DNA of 64,000 nt from Pseudomonadota bacterium (GTDB lineage Bacteria > Pseudomonadota > Alphaproteobacteria > Caulobacterales > Caulobacteraceae). This document shows positions 9,182-17,441 of this stretch, piece by piece. Location: positions 62,001 through 126,000 of the forward strand of contig JAFECT010000008.1 in the NCBI GenBank assembly GCA_018241995.1, given 5' to 3'. Made by a program: the position numbers and the translations under genes. The notes under the pieces were generated by a model. The model saw only the letters and a list, made by a program, of their open reading frames with translations. It made no database searches and had not been told where the DNA came from. How positions within the stretch are numbered: the first letter of the stretch is position 1; every line of letters starts with the position of its first letter.

Positions 9182-10870
9182 TCAAATTTTCGCCTCCATC
9201 AGCTCGGCCGCCTCGTCGAGTTCGCGGCGGCGGGCCATCTCGGCAGGGGTCTGGCCCTTGGCGTTGCGCGCTTTCGGATCGGCGCCCCTAGCCAGCAGCA
9301 AGCGCGTGACTTCCACCGCCGCTGCCTCGTCGTCGGGCAGGCAGAACAGGGGCGTGGGTGCGTCGTGGGCGTCGGCCGGGCGCAGGTTCACGAGGTCGGG
9401 CTCGGCGTCCAGCAACTCCGCCAGGCGCGTGGTGCGGCCCTGCCAGGCCAGGGCGCGGGGGTCACGGGTGAGCGGCTCCAGGAAGTCGCCGATGTGCGGC
9501 TGGCCCAGCACCTGCGACCAGGTCATGGCCGAGCCGCCCCAGCGCCGCTCGCGCCGGTCCGGGTTGGCGCCGGCGTCGATGAGGCGCCTGACCGTCTCCA
9601 GTGAACCGGACTGCACCGCCCGGTGCAGCGGCGTGATCTGGTGCGGGTCGGCGCCGTCCATGGGCCAGCCGAGGTCCAGCATCAGCGCCACGGCCTCCGC
9701 ATCGCCCTGCATGGCCGCAGTCAGCAGCGGGTGAGGGTCGCGGGTCATCGAGGGTTCGGCGGCGGCCAGGGCGCGCGCCTCGGCCGCGTCGTGGCGCAGG
9801 CAGGCGGCCTGGAACGCCTCGATCCCCTTCAGCGCCGCCGGGCGCGCGCCGTGGCGTTCCAAGAGCGCCGCCATCTCCAGATGCCCGGAAAGCTGCGCCA
9901 GGGCGTGCAGCGGCCGACCGGTCGTCTCGTCCAGGGGATCGCCGGTGTAGTAGTGGCGCGCGTTGGGATCGGCGCCGTGCTGCAGCAGCCATTCGGTGCG
10001 CGCCAGGTTGTTCTGGCCGACCGCGTTGGAGAGCAGATAGTCGAGCGTGCTCTGGCCCTTGCCCCCGCCCAGGCGATCCTCGCCCGGAACGCGCCAGGCC
10101 TCCAGCCGGCCGGCCGCCTCGCACCGGCGCCAAAGCAACTCGTACCAGTCGAGATCGTCGCCCACGATGGATATGTCGTAGAGCGCCTGGCCCTCGTAGG
10201 GGTCGGCCCCGGCCGCGATCAGCAGCTCGACCAGCTCCACCGCCTGCGGATGGCTGGGCTTGGCGCCTTCGCCCAGGCCGATGGCGCCGGTCACCGGCTT
10301 GAACGCATTGCCCCAGCCGTCGTCGAAGGCCCAGTTCGGATCGGCGCCGGCGTCGAGCAGCAGCCGCGCGATGGCCGGGCCGTTGACGGGGTCGAGCCGG
10401 CCGTAGGCGACGCAGGCCAGGGCGGTCCAGTTCAGCGGCCCGCCGGTCTTCCTCGCGGCCTCCGGATCGCGCGCCAGGCGCCGCTCGACCTCGGCCAGGT
10501 CCCCGCAGGTGGCGGCGGTGAAGAGGTCGAAGCGGGCGATCTCGGGATGGCGCTCCAGGATGCGCCGGGCCAGGCGCGGATCGCCGCCCCAGCCATGCCG
10601 CAGCACGATCTCGACCCGCTCCGCCTCGCTGCGGCGGCCCAGCGCCAGGTCGTCGAGCGCGGCCTTCAGTGCGATCCAGCTCTCCTGGCCATAGTCGCGC
10701 GCCAGGGCCTGCTGCAGGTCGCGCAGGGAGGGTTCGGCCGGCGCCTTAGGCCAGGCGGCCTTCAGCCTGGCCAACGCCTTGGCGTCGCCGGCGCGGACGG
10801 CCTTCAGCCAGCGCTTGGCTTCCTTGCGCAGGGATTCGAGTTGCGTACGGGGTGTGAGCGCGCGGCCCAT
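9182..10870 (-). CDS. Ankyrin-repeat protein
   Basis: 562 residues, no signal peptide. The first 100 residues are helical (PRTQLESLRKEAKRWLKAV...ARDYGQESW), a head often found on bacterial ankyrin proteins. From about 120 there are many ankyrin units of the form LxxARLLLDAGADPN: RLLLDAGADPNWAF, ELLIAAGADPYEGQ, EWLLQHGADPNARH, ALLERHGARPA, RRLIDAGANPDRRE and RLLLARGADPKARN. Such repeats bind other proteins; no partner is evident. A dyad (10903-10933) lies upstream of the start. Confidence 0.85.
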   Translation of the reverse strand: MGRALTPRTQLESLRKEAKRWLKAVRAGDAKALARLKAAWPKAPAEPSLRDLQQALARDYGQESWIALKAALDDLALGRRSEAERVEIVLRHGWGGDPRLARRILERHPEIARFDLFTAATCGDLAEVERRLARDPEAARKTGGPLNWTALACVAYGRLDPVNGPAIARLLLDAGADPNWAFDDGWGNAFKPVTGAIGLGEGAKPSHPQAVELVELLIAAGADPYEGQALYDISIVGDDLDWYELLWRRCEAAGRLEAWRVPGEDRLGGGKGQSTLDYLLSNAVGQNNLARTEWLLQHGADPNARHYYTGDPLDETTGRPLHALAQLSGHLEMAALLERHGARPAALKGIEAFQAACLRHDAAEARALAAAEPSMTRDPHPLLTAAMQGDAEAVALMLDLGWPMDGADPHQITPLHRAVQSGSLETVRRLIDAGANPDRRERRWGGSAMTWSQVLGQPHIGDFLEPLTRDPRALAWQGRTTRLAELLDAEPDLVNLRPADAHDAPTPLFCLPDDEAAAVEVTRLLLARGADPKARNAKGQTPAEMARRRELDEAAELMEAKI

Positions 10871-11180
10871 CGGAAACCTTCCTTCCCAAGGCCACGTGTC
10901 CGCTTACGAATGGCCGGAAGAAGGGTTCGTAAGTCTGGTCTCGGACTGGATGGGAGCTCGGCTCCCTTGCCGCGGACAGGCGGCGCTCCAGCGGCGCGCT
11001 GAAGCGGATGGAAGCGGAGACCGGCGGCCGGGTCAAGGGCGGACCCCTTGAGCGAGGTCAAGGCCGTGCGGCGCCGGCCCGTGGATGCTGCCCGGCCATG
11101 CAGGAGGTCGCGTTGCAGGAACAGATCGTCTCGACGCCCGGCCGCCGCCCGAAGGTCGGCCTCGAGGCGAAGGCGTTCGC
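10871..11180. other. Intergenic stretch with one clear inverted repeat
   Basis: About 310 bases between the divergent ankyrin gene and the small membrane protein gene. It holds the dyad at 10903-10933 and a short open frame at 11098-11184. I see no strong sigma-70 promoter and no RNA gene. Confidence 0.5.
10903..10933. promoter_or_regulatory. Inverted repeat CTTACGAA-N15-TTCGTAAG
   Basis: Two perfect 8-base arms separated by 15 bases, 33 bases upstream of the ankyrin gene start (10870, minus strand). The arms sit roughly one and a half to two helical turns apart, as for a dimeric regulator. It could also form a stem in the 5' leader. Confidence 0.4.
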
Positions 11181-11184
11181 TTGA
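11098..11184 (+). CDS. Possible 28-residue leader ORF
   Basis: An ATG (11098) opens a 28-residue frame (MQEVALQEQIVSTPGRRPKV...) whose TGA stop overlaps the TTG start of the next gene as TTGA. The overlap suggests translational coupling, but the peptide resembles nothing I know, and the ATG overlaps an AGGAGG-like sequence rather than following one. Confidence 0.25.
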   Translation: MQEVALQEQIVSTPGRRPKVGLEAKAFA

Positions 11185-11585
11185 ACCGGCCGATCCTCGC
11201 CGCCGCCGGCCTCTATTTCGCGCTGGTGTTCGCAGCGGGCTTCGCGCTGGGAACGGTGCGGGTGCTCTACGCCGCGCCGCGGTGGGGCGAGCTCGCGGCG
11301 GTGATGGTCGAGGCGCCGCTCATGCTGCTGGCCTCCTGGCTCGCCTGCGGCGTCGCGGTCCGGCGTTTCGCGATCCGGGGACGCTTGGCGGGCCTGGCCA
11401 TGGGCGTGACGGCGTTCGTGCTGCTGATGACGGCGGAGCTTGCGCTCGCCGTCCTGGCGTTCGGCCGTCCGCCGGCTGAATTCGTCGGCGCCTGGGCCGC
11501 ACCCGCGGGCGCGCTGGGACTTGCGAGCCAGATCGTCTTCGCCCTGTTGCCCGCGATAAGGACGCCCGCGCGCCGTTTGCGCTGA
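11181..11585 (+). CDS. Small four-helix integral membrane protein, unknown function
   Basis: 134 residues if the TTG at 11181 is the start (GAAGG seven bases upstream). An ATG start 32 codons further up would add a charged, non-hydrophobic tail and looks less likely. Four hydrophobic segments are visible: AAGLYFALVFAAGFALGTVR, LMLLASWLACGVAV, GVTAFVLLMTAELALAVLAF and LGLASQIVFALLPAI. I recognise it as a conserved alphaproteobacterial hypothetical but know no function. It converges on the GST gene. Confidence 0.6.
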   Translation: MNRPILAAAGLYFALVFAAGFALGTVRVLYAAPRWGELAAVMVEAPLMLLASWLACGVAVRRFAIRGRLAGLAMGVTAFVLLMTAELALAVLAFGRPPAEFVGAWAAPAGALGLASQIVFALLPAIRTPARRLR

Positions 11586-11594
11586 GCGCCGGCC

Positions 11595-12245
11595 TCAAAC
11601 CTGCGACGCGGCGTGGAACACCTCGAGCTGCGCCTCGAACGCTCGCTGATAGGCCGGCCGCGCCTCGCCGCGCGCGACGTAGGCGGCGAGCGTCGGGAAT
11701 TCGTCCAGCAGGCCCGACGCCCTCAGCCGGATCAGCACCGACACCATCATCAGGTCGCCCGCGCTGAAGCCGCCGTCCAGCCACTCGGCCTCGCCCAGAT
11801 AGTCGCGCAGTTGGGCCAGCCGCGCCCGGATGCGCTCCTTGACCAGGGGCATGCGCGCCTCGGTCCACGGCTTGTCGCGCTCGCCCAGCACGGCGTTCTG
11901 CAGGTCCAGGATCGGCGGCTCGACGGTGCTGAGCGAGGCGAACACCCAGGCGACGGCGCGGGCTCGCGCGGCAGGGTCATCCGGCAGCAGGCCCGCATAG
12001 CTCTTGGCGATGTGCAGCACGATGGCCCCGGTCTCGAACAGGGCCACGCCGCCCGCCTCGAAGGTCGGGATCTGCCCGAACGGATGCAGCGCCAGATGCG
12101 CCGGCTGCTTCATCTCCTCGAAGGTCAGCAGCCGCACGTCATAGTCCTGCCCGACCTCCTCCAGAGCCCACCGCACCCGCATGTCGCGCGCCAACCCCCG
12201 GCCGCGGTCGGGAGAGGCTTTGAAACCGGTGATGGTGGGGATCAT
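11595..12245 (-). CDS. Glutathione S-transferase family protein
   Basis: 216 residues from the ATG at 12245 (MIPTITGFKASPDRGRGLARDMRVRW); the open frame upstream of it lacks homology-like features. The N-terminal thioredoxin fold shows the cis-Pro region in HPFGQIPTFEAGGVALFETGAI, where the E-[ST] pair binds the gamma-glutamyl group of glutathione. The C-terminal helical domain has the GST hallmark WLDGGFSAGDLMMVSVL (N-capping box G-x-x-x-[ST]xxD). A cytosolic glutathione-dependent detoxification enzyme; substrate unknown. Confidence 0.88.
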   Translation of the reverse strand: MIPTITGFKASPDRGRGLARDMRVRWALEEVGQDYDVRLLTFEEMKQPAHLALHPFGQIPTFEAGGVALFETGAIVLHIAKSYAGLLPDDPAARARAVAWVFASLSTVEPPILDLQNAVLGERDKPWTEARMPLVKERIRARLAQLRDYLGEAEWLDGGFSAGDLMMVSVLIRLRASGLLDEFPTLAAYVARGEARPAYQRAFEAQLEVFHAASQV

Positions 12246-13132
12246 GGCGCGGGCTCCTCCGTGGGCGTCGTCTCTAACAGGACGAATGGCGGGCGGGGGT
12301 CCCGACATCGACGTGCGCTTTGTGCCGAGGGCGCGCAATCGGGGAATACACTATCGATTGTTCCAGCCATCGCGCTCATCTACGCTGCGGCCTGCGCCGG
12401 CACGGGGACGGCGCTCATCCTGCGAGGGCGAGGCTGTAGTCGACGGCGCATATATCCCGAACCTGCTGGTGATCGCCGGCGATGCAAGTCAACTTCAGCG
12501 GCTCAACTAACGGCAGCCCAGAAGCTCCTGGACTACGACGGCGAGGTCTATCCCAGCGACGGCTGCGCGATCACCCTGTCGGTGCTGCTTCAGGAAGCTG
12601 GCATCAATGTCGCCGACACGTTCCAGGCCAGCGCGCTCGGACAGACGCTGGAAGGCCGCGGCTAGACGCGCGTGCCGGTCGGCGCGGAGGCCAAGGGCGA
12701 TGTCGGCTCGACCTGCACGCACACGCCGCGTCCCGGCTACGATCACATTCACCTGGTTCTCCTGACGGTGAACCCGAACGAGATGGTCGTCGCCGACAAT
12801 CAGGCCCCTCAACCGCACTTCCGGCACGCCAACGGCTTTGGGGGGGCACATGCCGACGCAGTTCTACCTAGGCGCGCCGACGACCTGACTGGAAGGGGTG
12901 GGGGCTGGCGCGGTCCTGCTGCCGCGCACGCGTCTCAGGCAAGTAGAATGGTGACAGAATATCCCGTCTGCGCCCTCTGATCGTCTTTTGTCGGGCACGG
13001 GCAGGGTTCCCGGCATTGGCGCGGCGTTTCTCGTCGAAGGCGCGTCTTTGATCAGGGTGGCGAAAGGATATTCTGTTGCCGGATACCCGCGACGAGTTCG
13101 GATAGCACCTGTTTAGGGAGCTTAAGGCTGCA
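12246..13132. other. Gap with degraded sequence upstream of a DUF2971 gene
   Basis: Nearly 900 bases hold no intact gene. The middle (about 12498-12888) is a broken coding sequence described separately. The 5' part (12246-12497) has fragments of open frame in several phases and looks like decayed sequence. The part from 12889 to 13132 holds nothing I can name apart from the upstream region of the DUF2971 gene. Confidence 0.5.
12498..12888 (+). pseudogene. Broken cysteine-peptidase-like (NlpC/CHAP-type) gene
   Basis: A coherent protein can be read across two lesions. The frame reads QKLLDYDGEVYPSDGCAITL and then SVLLQEAGINVADTFQASAL up to a TAG at 12663-12665, where TGG (Trp) would continue GRGW-TRVPVGAEAKGDVGS. 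It then runs through YDHIHLVLLTVNPNEMVVAD and NQAPQPHFRHANGFGG to a run of seven G (12840-12846). One base fewer there would continue as HMPTQFYLGAPTT and a stop at 12886-12888. The Cys (DGCA), His (DHIH) and Asn (ADNQ) are spaced like a papain-fold triad. Such domains are usually peptidoglycan or amide hydrolases. The N-terminus is not recoverable. Confidence 0.65.
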
Positions 13133-13786
13133 ATGCGCGTCTATCATTTCCTTTCGGCTCGCTGGGCGCTTGATGACCTCGCAAAGAAGCGATTGCGCAT
13201 CTCAAGCCTCCTTAGCCTAAACGATCCGTTCGAATTCTTAGCGCTGGCTCTACCGGCCCAAGATGCGCGAAAGCGCATTTACGTCTGGAGACACCTTTTG
13301 GCACAGCGGCATGGCATATTGTGCTTTAGTCGATCTTATTCTAACCCGCTTCTATGGAGTCACTATGCTGATAAGCATGCGGGAATTTGTCTAGGATTCG
13401 ATGTGTCGGATGAAAGTCTAGTTGCGGTAAATTATGTTAAGGCGCGAGCACCTCAAATTCTTCTGAAGGCTTCTGGAGACGCAACAGCTGACCACGAAAT
13501 AGCGGGTAAAATGCGAGAGTTGCTTTCTACAAAGTATGCCGACTGGGCATATGAAGATGAAATTCGAGCTTTTGCTTCCTTGGACCCCAAAAGCTGCGAA
13601 GATGGCCACTATTTCCTAGATTTCTCAAGAACCATGGCGCTACGCGAAATTCAGCTTGGGCCAACTTGCAAAACGACGCGAGCCGAAGTCGAAGCAGCGT
13701 ATGGGCCTTTGAAGGGAGTAGTCCTTCATCGAATGCGGTTGGCGTTCAATACTTTCCGGGTCGTGCGCAACAAGGCAGCTCACTGA
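13133..13786 (+). CDS. DUF2971 family protein
   Basis: 217 residues. The opening MRVYHFLSARWALDDLAKKR followed by SLLSLNDPFEF is the DUF2971 signature, as are GILCFSRSYSNPLLWSHYAD and HAGICLGFDV. No signal peptide or membrane segment. Codon use is strikingly different from its neighbours, with many A/T-ending codons and visibly lower GC than the rest of the window, which points to recent horizontal acquisition. DUF2971 genes are scattered among accessory genes of many bacteria; the biochemical role is not known to me. Confidence 0.85.
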   Translation: MRVYHFLSARWALDDLAKKRLRISSLLSLNDPFEFLALALPAQDARKRIYVWRHLLAQRHGILCFSRSYSNPLLWSHYADKHAGICLGFDVSDESLVAVNYVKARAPQILLKASGDATADHEIAGKMRELLSTKYADWAYEDEIRAFASLDPKSCEDGHYFLDFSRTMALREIQLGPTCKTTRAEVEAAYGPLKGVVLHRMRLAFNTFRVVRNKAAH

Positions 13787-13810
13787 CAAACGCCCAAGCG
13801 AGCGCCTTCA

Positions 13811-15613
13811 TCACACCGCCGCGCAAGCCCTCTCCAGCCAAGCCCGCACGCCCCCCTCAACCTGCGGCCCGACCACCTTCAGCACGTGCGCATGGTACGC
13901 GTTCAGCCAGTCCCGCTCCGCGTCCGACAGCATCTCCGCCACGATCAGGTTGCGATCGATGGGGGCCACGGTCAGGGTTTCGAAGCCGAGCATGGGGCGT
14001 TCGCCGCCGGGGATGTCGGCGGGCTCGGTGACGGTCTGCAGGTTCTCGATGCGGATGCCGTAGCCGCCGGTCTTGTAGTAGCCGGGCTCGTTGGAGACGA
14101 TCATGCCGGGGCGCAGCGCGACATTGTTCGGCGCCTTGGCGATGCGCTGCGGGCCTTCGTGGACGCCCAGATATGAGCCCACGCCGTGGCCGGTGCCGTG
14201 GTCGTAGTCGAGGCCGTGCTCCCACAGCGCCATGCGCGCCAGCGCATCGAGCGCGCTGCCGGTGGTGCCGGCGGGGAAGCGCACGCGGGCGAGCGCGATA
14301 TGGCCCTTCAGCACCAGGGTGAAACGCTCGCGCATCTCCTGGCTCGGCTCGCCGATGGCCATGGTGCGGGTGACGTCGGTGGTGCCGTCCAGGTACTGGG
14401 CGCCGGAGTCGACCAGCAGCAGGGACCCGCGCTCGGTGCGCTTGGCCAGCCGCTTGGTGGGCCGATAGTGGACGATGGCGCCGTTGGAGGCCGCGCCGGC
14501 GATGGTGTCGAAGCTGAGGTCTTTCAGGGCGCCGGTGGCCTCGCGGAAGCTCTCCAGCTTCTGCACGACCTCCAACTCGTCGGGCAGATTTTCCTGGGCG
14601 TCGGTCGCGACCCAGTGCAGGAAGCGGGCAAGCGCCGCGCCATCGCGGATATGGGCGTCGCGCGAGCCCTGGATCTCGACCTTGTTCTTGCAGGCGCGGG
14701 GCAGGGCGCAGGGGTCCTCCGCGCGCACCAGGGTCGCGCCCGCCTTCTCCAGTCGGTCGAAGTACCAGGCTGAGGACTGGGCCGGATCGACCAGCACCTT
14801 CTTGCCCTTTAGCCCATCCAACGCGGCCGGCAGGGCCGTGTCCGGCTCCAGCTGCACCGAGTTGCCGAGCCATTGGCGCAGCTCGTCCGAGGTCTTGGCC
14901 GGATCGAGGAACAGGGTGGCGGAGCCGTCATGGTCCAGGATGGCCTGGCCCAGCGGCAGGGGCGTGCGGATGACGTCGCCGCCGCGCACGTTGAACAGCC
15001 AGGCGATGGAGGCGGGCGCGGTGATCACCGCGGCGTCGGCGCCCATGGCCTCGCCGATGCGCAGGCGCTTGGAGGCGCTTTCCTCGCCGGAATATTCGGA
15101 CGGGTGAGGCACCACGGCGGCCTGCGGCTGGGCCGGGCGTTCGCGGCCCCAAGCCTCGTCGACGGGGTTGTCGGCCACGGGCTTGAGCCTGGCCCCGGCC
15201 TTGTCGGCGGCGGCCTTCAGGCGCCACAGGGCGTCGGGCGAGTGCAGGCGCGGGTCGTAGCCGATCACGGCGCCGGACTTGGCCTCTTCGAGGTAGGCGG
15301 GCACGCCGCCCTCGACCAGGTCGCGAATCTCGAACAGGCCCTCGTCGACCTGGTCGCGGACCTGCAGGGTGTAGCGCCCGTCCACGAAGACGGCGGCCTT
15401 GTCCTTCATCACCACCGCTGCCCCGGCCGAACCGGTGAAGCCGGTCAGCCACGCCAGCCGGTCGTTGGCCTTGGGCAGGTACTCGTTCTGGTGCTCGTCC
15501 TCGTGCGGCACGAGAAAGGCGTCGAGCCCCTGGGCGGCCATGCGCTCACGCACGCGCGGCAGGTGGCGGGAGCCGAAGGACTTGTCGGTGGTTTCGTCGA
15601 AGGTCTGGCGCAT
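13811..15613 (-). CDS. Xaa-Pro aminopeptidase (M24B family)
   Basis: 600 residues, the long three-domain form of aminopeptidase P (two creatinase-like domains at about 15-310, pita-bread catalytic domain at about 315-530, C-terminal extension). Metal ligands can be read: the two Asp in LLVDSGAQYLDGTTDVTRT, His in HGTGHGVGSYLGVHEGP, Glu in SNEPGYYKTGGYGIRIEN and the later Glu in that segment. It removes the N-terminal residue from peptides with proline in second position; cytosolic. A single gene, ending just beside the DUF2971 gene and divergent from the carbonic anhydrase gene. Confidence 0.93.
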   Translation of the reverse strand: MRQTFDETTDKSFGSRHLPRVRERMAAQGLDAFLVPHEDEHQNEYLPKANDRLAWLTGFTGSAGAAVVMKDKAAVFVDGRYTLQVRDQVDEGLFEIRDLVEGGVPAYLEEAKSGAVIGYDPRLHSPDALWRLKAAADKAGARLKPVADNPVDEAWGRERPAQPQAAVVPHPSEYSGEESASKRLRIGEAMGADAAVITAPASIAWLFNVRGGDVIRTPLPLGQAILDHDGSATLFLDPAKTSDELRQWLGNSVQLEPDTALPAALDGLKGKKVLVDPAQSSAWYFDRLEKAGATLVRAEDPCALPRACKNKVEIQGSRDAHIRDGAALARFLHWVATDAQENLPDELEVVQKLESFREATGALKDLSFDTIAGAASNGAIVHYRPTKRLAKRTERGSLLLVDSGAQYLDGTTDVTRTMAIGEPSQEMRERFTLVLKGHIALARVRFPAGTTGSALDALARMALWEHGLDYDHGTGHGVGSYLGVHEGPQRIAKAPNNVALRPGMIVSNEPGYYKTGGYGIRIENLQTVTEPADIPGGERPMLGFETLTVAPIDRNLIVAEMLSDAERDWLNAYHAHVLKVVGPQVEGGVRAWLERACAAV

Positions 15614-15716
15614 GGGGGTGTTCTAGGCGCTGAGCGCGCGGCGCAAAAGAGGAAGCCTGCTGCAAAGCTTGCGAAGCCGGTGCATCATGTCCGGACCTTG
15701 TGGGGAGGGACACTCA

Positions 15717-16241
15717 ATGACTTGCGATCACGATCACCGCGCGACCTCGCGCCGGGGTTTCATCCGTCTGGCCGCCCTGGGCGGCGGGGCGGCCTTGATG
15801 CTGGCGCCGGGGGCGGCCTCGGCGGCCGGCCACTGCGACGTGCTGCTTTTGACCTGCATGGACTACCGGCTGCAGGGCGCCATCGACGACTACATGACCA
15901 AGCGCGGCCTGCGCGGGAACTTCGACCATGTGGTCCTGGCCGGCGCCTCGCTGGGCGCCATCAGCGACCAGCGGCCGAACTGGGCTGCTACTTTCGCCGA
16001 CCACCTGGGCGCGGCCATCCAGCTGCACGGGATCAAGAAGGTGATGGTGCTCGACCACCGCGACTGCGGCGCCTACCGGCTGCTGCTCGGCGACGCGGCG
16101 GTGAAGGACGCCAAGACCGAGTTCGAGAGCCACGCCACGGTGCTGCGCAAGTTCCGCGATGTGGTGAACAAGGCCCAGCCCAAGCTCGAGGTCGAGCTGG
16201 GGTTGATGGCGTTGGATGGGTCGGTGGAGACGATCAGCTAG
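15717..16241 (+). CDS. Tat-exported beta-carbonic-anhydrase-like protein
   Basis: 174 residues. ATG 15717 follows a GGGAGGG ribosome site at about eight bases; a start 16 codons earlier lacks one. The N-terminus has a twin-arginine signal (SRRGFIRLAALGGGAALML, ending AASAAG). Zinc ligands of beta-carbonic anhydrase are present: CMDYR (C-x-D-x-R) near residue 46 and HRDC (H-x-x-C) near residue 115. It is shorter than classical enzymes and belongs to the small CA-like group. A periplasmic CO2/bicarbonate role is likely but not proven; the substrate pocket could have diverged. Confidence 0.8.
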   Translation: MTCDHDHRATSRRGFIRLAALGGGAALMLAPGAASAAGHCDVLLLTCMDYRLQGAIDDYMTKRGLRGNFDHVVLAGASLGAISDQRPNWAATFADHLGAAIQLHGIKKVMVLDHRDCGAYRLLLGDAAVKDAKTEFESHATVLRKFRDVVNKAQPKLEVELGLMALDGSVETIS

Positions 16242-16472
16242 ATATTCCGCTCATCCCCGCGAACGCGGGGACCCAGGCTTTTTTGAACCACGAACCTCAC
16301 GAACAACACGAACCCAGCGCCTGGCTGGAACAGCGGATTCGTGACGGCACGCCTCCTATTCTTGAGGCCGAAGGCCTCGTTCGTGTGGTTCGTGGACTCC
16401 TGCTTTTTCTGGCCTCAGGCACACCGGCGCAAAAAAAGCCTGGGTCCCCGCTTGCGCGGGATCAGCGGATAT
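16242..16472. repeat. Long inverted-repeat element (REP/MITE-like)
   Basis: The left end (16242-16284) and right end (16431-16472) are near-perfect reverse complements of about 42 bases, each with an internal CCCGCG-AA-CGCGGG-like hairpin and ending inward in a T or A run. Inside lies a second, nested pair: CCACGAACCTCACGAAC near 16288 and GTTCGTGTGGTTCGTGG near 16378, plus a small AGGCCGAAGGCCT dyad. No open frame. It sits between two convergent genes and would fold into one long hairpin. This looks like a dispersed REP or miniature element. Confidence 0.75.
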
Positions 16473-16489
16473 CTTGCAAGCGTTCGAGG

Positions 16490-17356
16490 TTAGCTCCGCA
16501 CCAGCACCAGCGTGCACCACGCATCCTTTCTGATGCGCGAATCCAGCTTGAACCCGCGCGCCAGATAGGCCGCGCGCACGAAGCGTTCCTGGGTGCGCAG
16601 CAGGCCCGACAGGATGGCTACACCGCCGGGCTTCAGCGCGCCCTTGATGTCCTGGGCCAGCGAGACCAGGGGCCGGGCCAGGATGTTGGCGAAGACCAGG
16701 TCGTAGGGCGCGTCCTGACGCACCGCGCGGTCATTCAGGCCCGAGGCCCAGACGAAGCGGGCGTTGGAGCCGTTGACCAGGGCGTTCTCTCTGCTGATGC
16801 GCGCCGAGATCGGGTCGATGTCGGTGCCGACGGCCTTGCGTGTGCCCGTGCGCGAGGCGGCGATGGCCAGCACGCCCGTACCGGCGCCCACATCCAGCAC
16901 CCGCTCGAACCGGCGCTTCTTGAGCAGGCGGTCGTAGGCGATCAGGCAGCCGACGGTGGTGCCGTGGTGGCCGGTGCCGAAGGCGGCGCCCGCCTCGATG
17001 CGCAGGTTCACCGCGTTGGGCGGCGTGCGGCCGCGGTCGTGCAGGCCATAGACGAAGAAGCGCCCCGCGCGCACCGGCGGCAGGCCCGACAGGGCCATGG
17101 CCAGCCAGTCGGCGTCGGCCAGGGTCTCGGTGATGACGGTCAGTTCCGGGTGTTCGCCGAGCCGCGCGCGGAAGCCGTCGGCTTCGTCGGAAGTCGTGGG
17201 AAAGGCGTCGATGCGCCATACGCCCTTGTCCTCGTCCTCCTCCAGGATCGAGTAGGTCGCGCCTTCCAGCAGCGGGTCTGCATCGATGGCCGCGGCTGCG
17301 CGTTCAGCTACGGCGCGGGGACCACGTGCGATTATTTGTACGGCGGACTCTGACAT
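16490..17356 (-). CDS. prmA: Ribosomal protein L11 methyltransferase
   Basis: 288 residues. The SAM-binding core shows motif I as [16 protein letters not shown] near residue 145, motif post-I in [17 protein letters not shown], and the PrmA-specific [20 protein letters not shown] with the NxL element. [12 protein letters not shown] before motif I is the diagnostic PrmA segment (GTGxHxTT). The first 100 residues form the small substrate domain that binds L11. It trimethylates lysines and the N-terminus of ribosomal protein L11 in the cytosol. It is divergent from the histone-like gene. Confidence 0.95.
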   Translation of the reverse strand: MSESAVQIIARGPRAVAERAAAAIDADPLLEGATYSILEEDEDKGVWRIDAFPTTSDEADGFRARLGEHPELTVITETLADADWLAMALSGLPPVRAGRFFVYGLHDRGRTPPNAVNLRIEAGAAFGTGHHGTTVGCLIAYDRLLKKRRFERVLDVGAGTGVLAIAASRTGTRKAVGTDIDPISARISRENALVNGSNARFVWASGLNDRAVRQDAPYDLVFANILARPLVSLAQDIKGALKPGGVAILSGLLRTQERFVRAAYLARGFKLDSRIRKDAWCTLVLVRS

Positions 17357-17441
17357 TTCTCTCAGTCGTCTATGCTTACGAATCGTGAGGCGCGTATGCG
17401 CCAGTCGCGCACCGACTTAAACCCCAGGGATGCTCAGGAAC

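Noticed and set aside
12840..12846. Treating the seven-G run only as a sequencing error
   Set aside because: Possible, but the independent in-frame TAG at 12663 means the gene would still be broken after correcting the run.
14873..17353. 826-residue open frame on the plus strand
   Set aside because: It crosses aminopeptidase P, the carbonic anhydrase and prmA in wrong phases and includes the inverted-repeat element; only shadow composition is seen.
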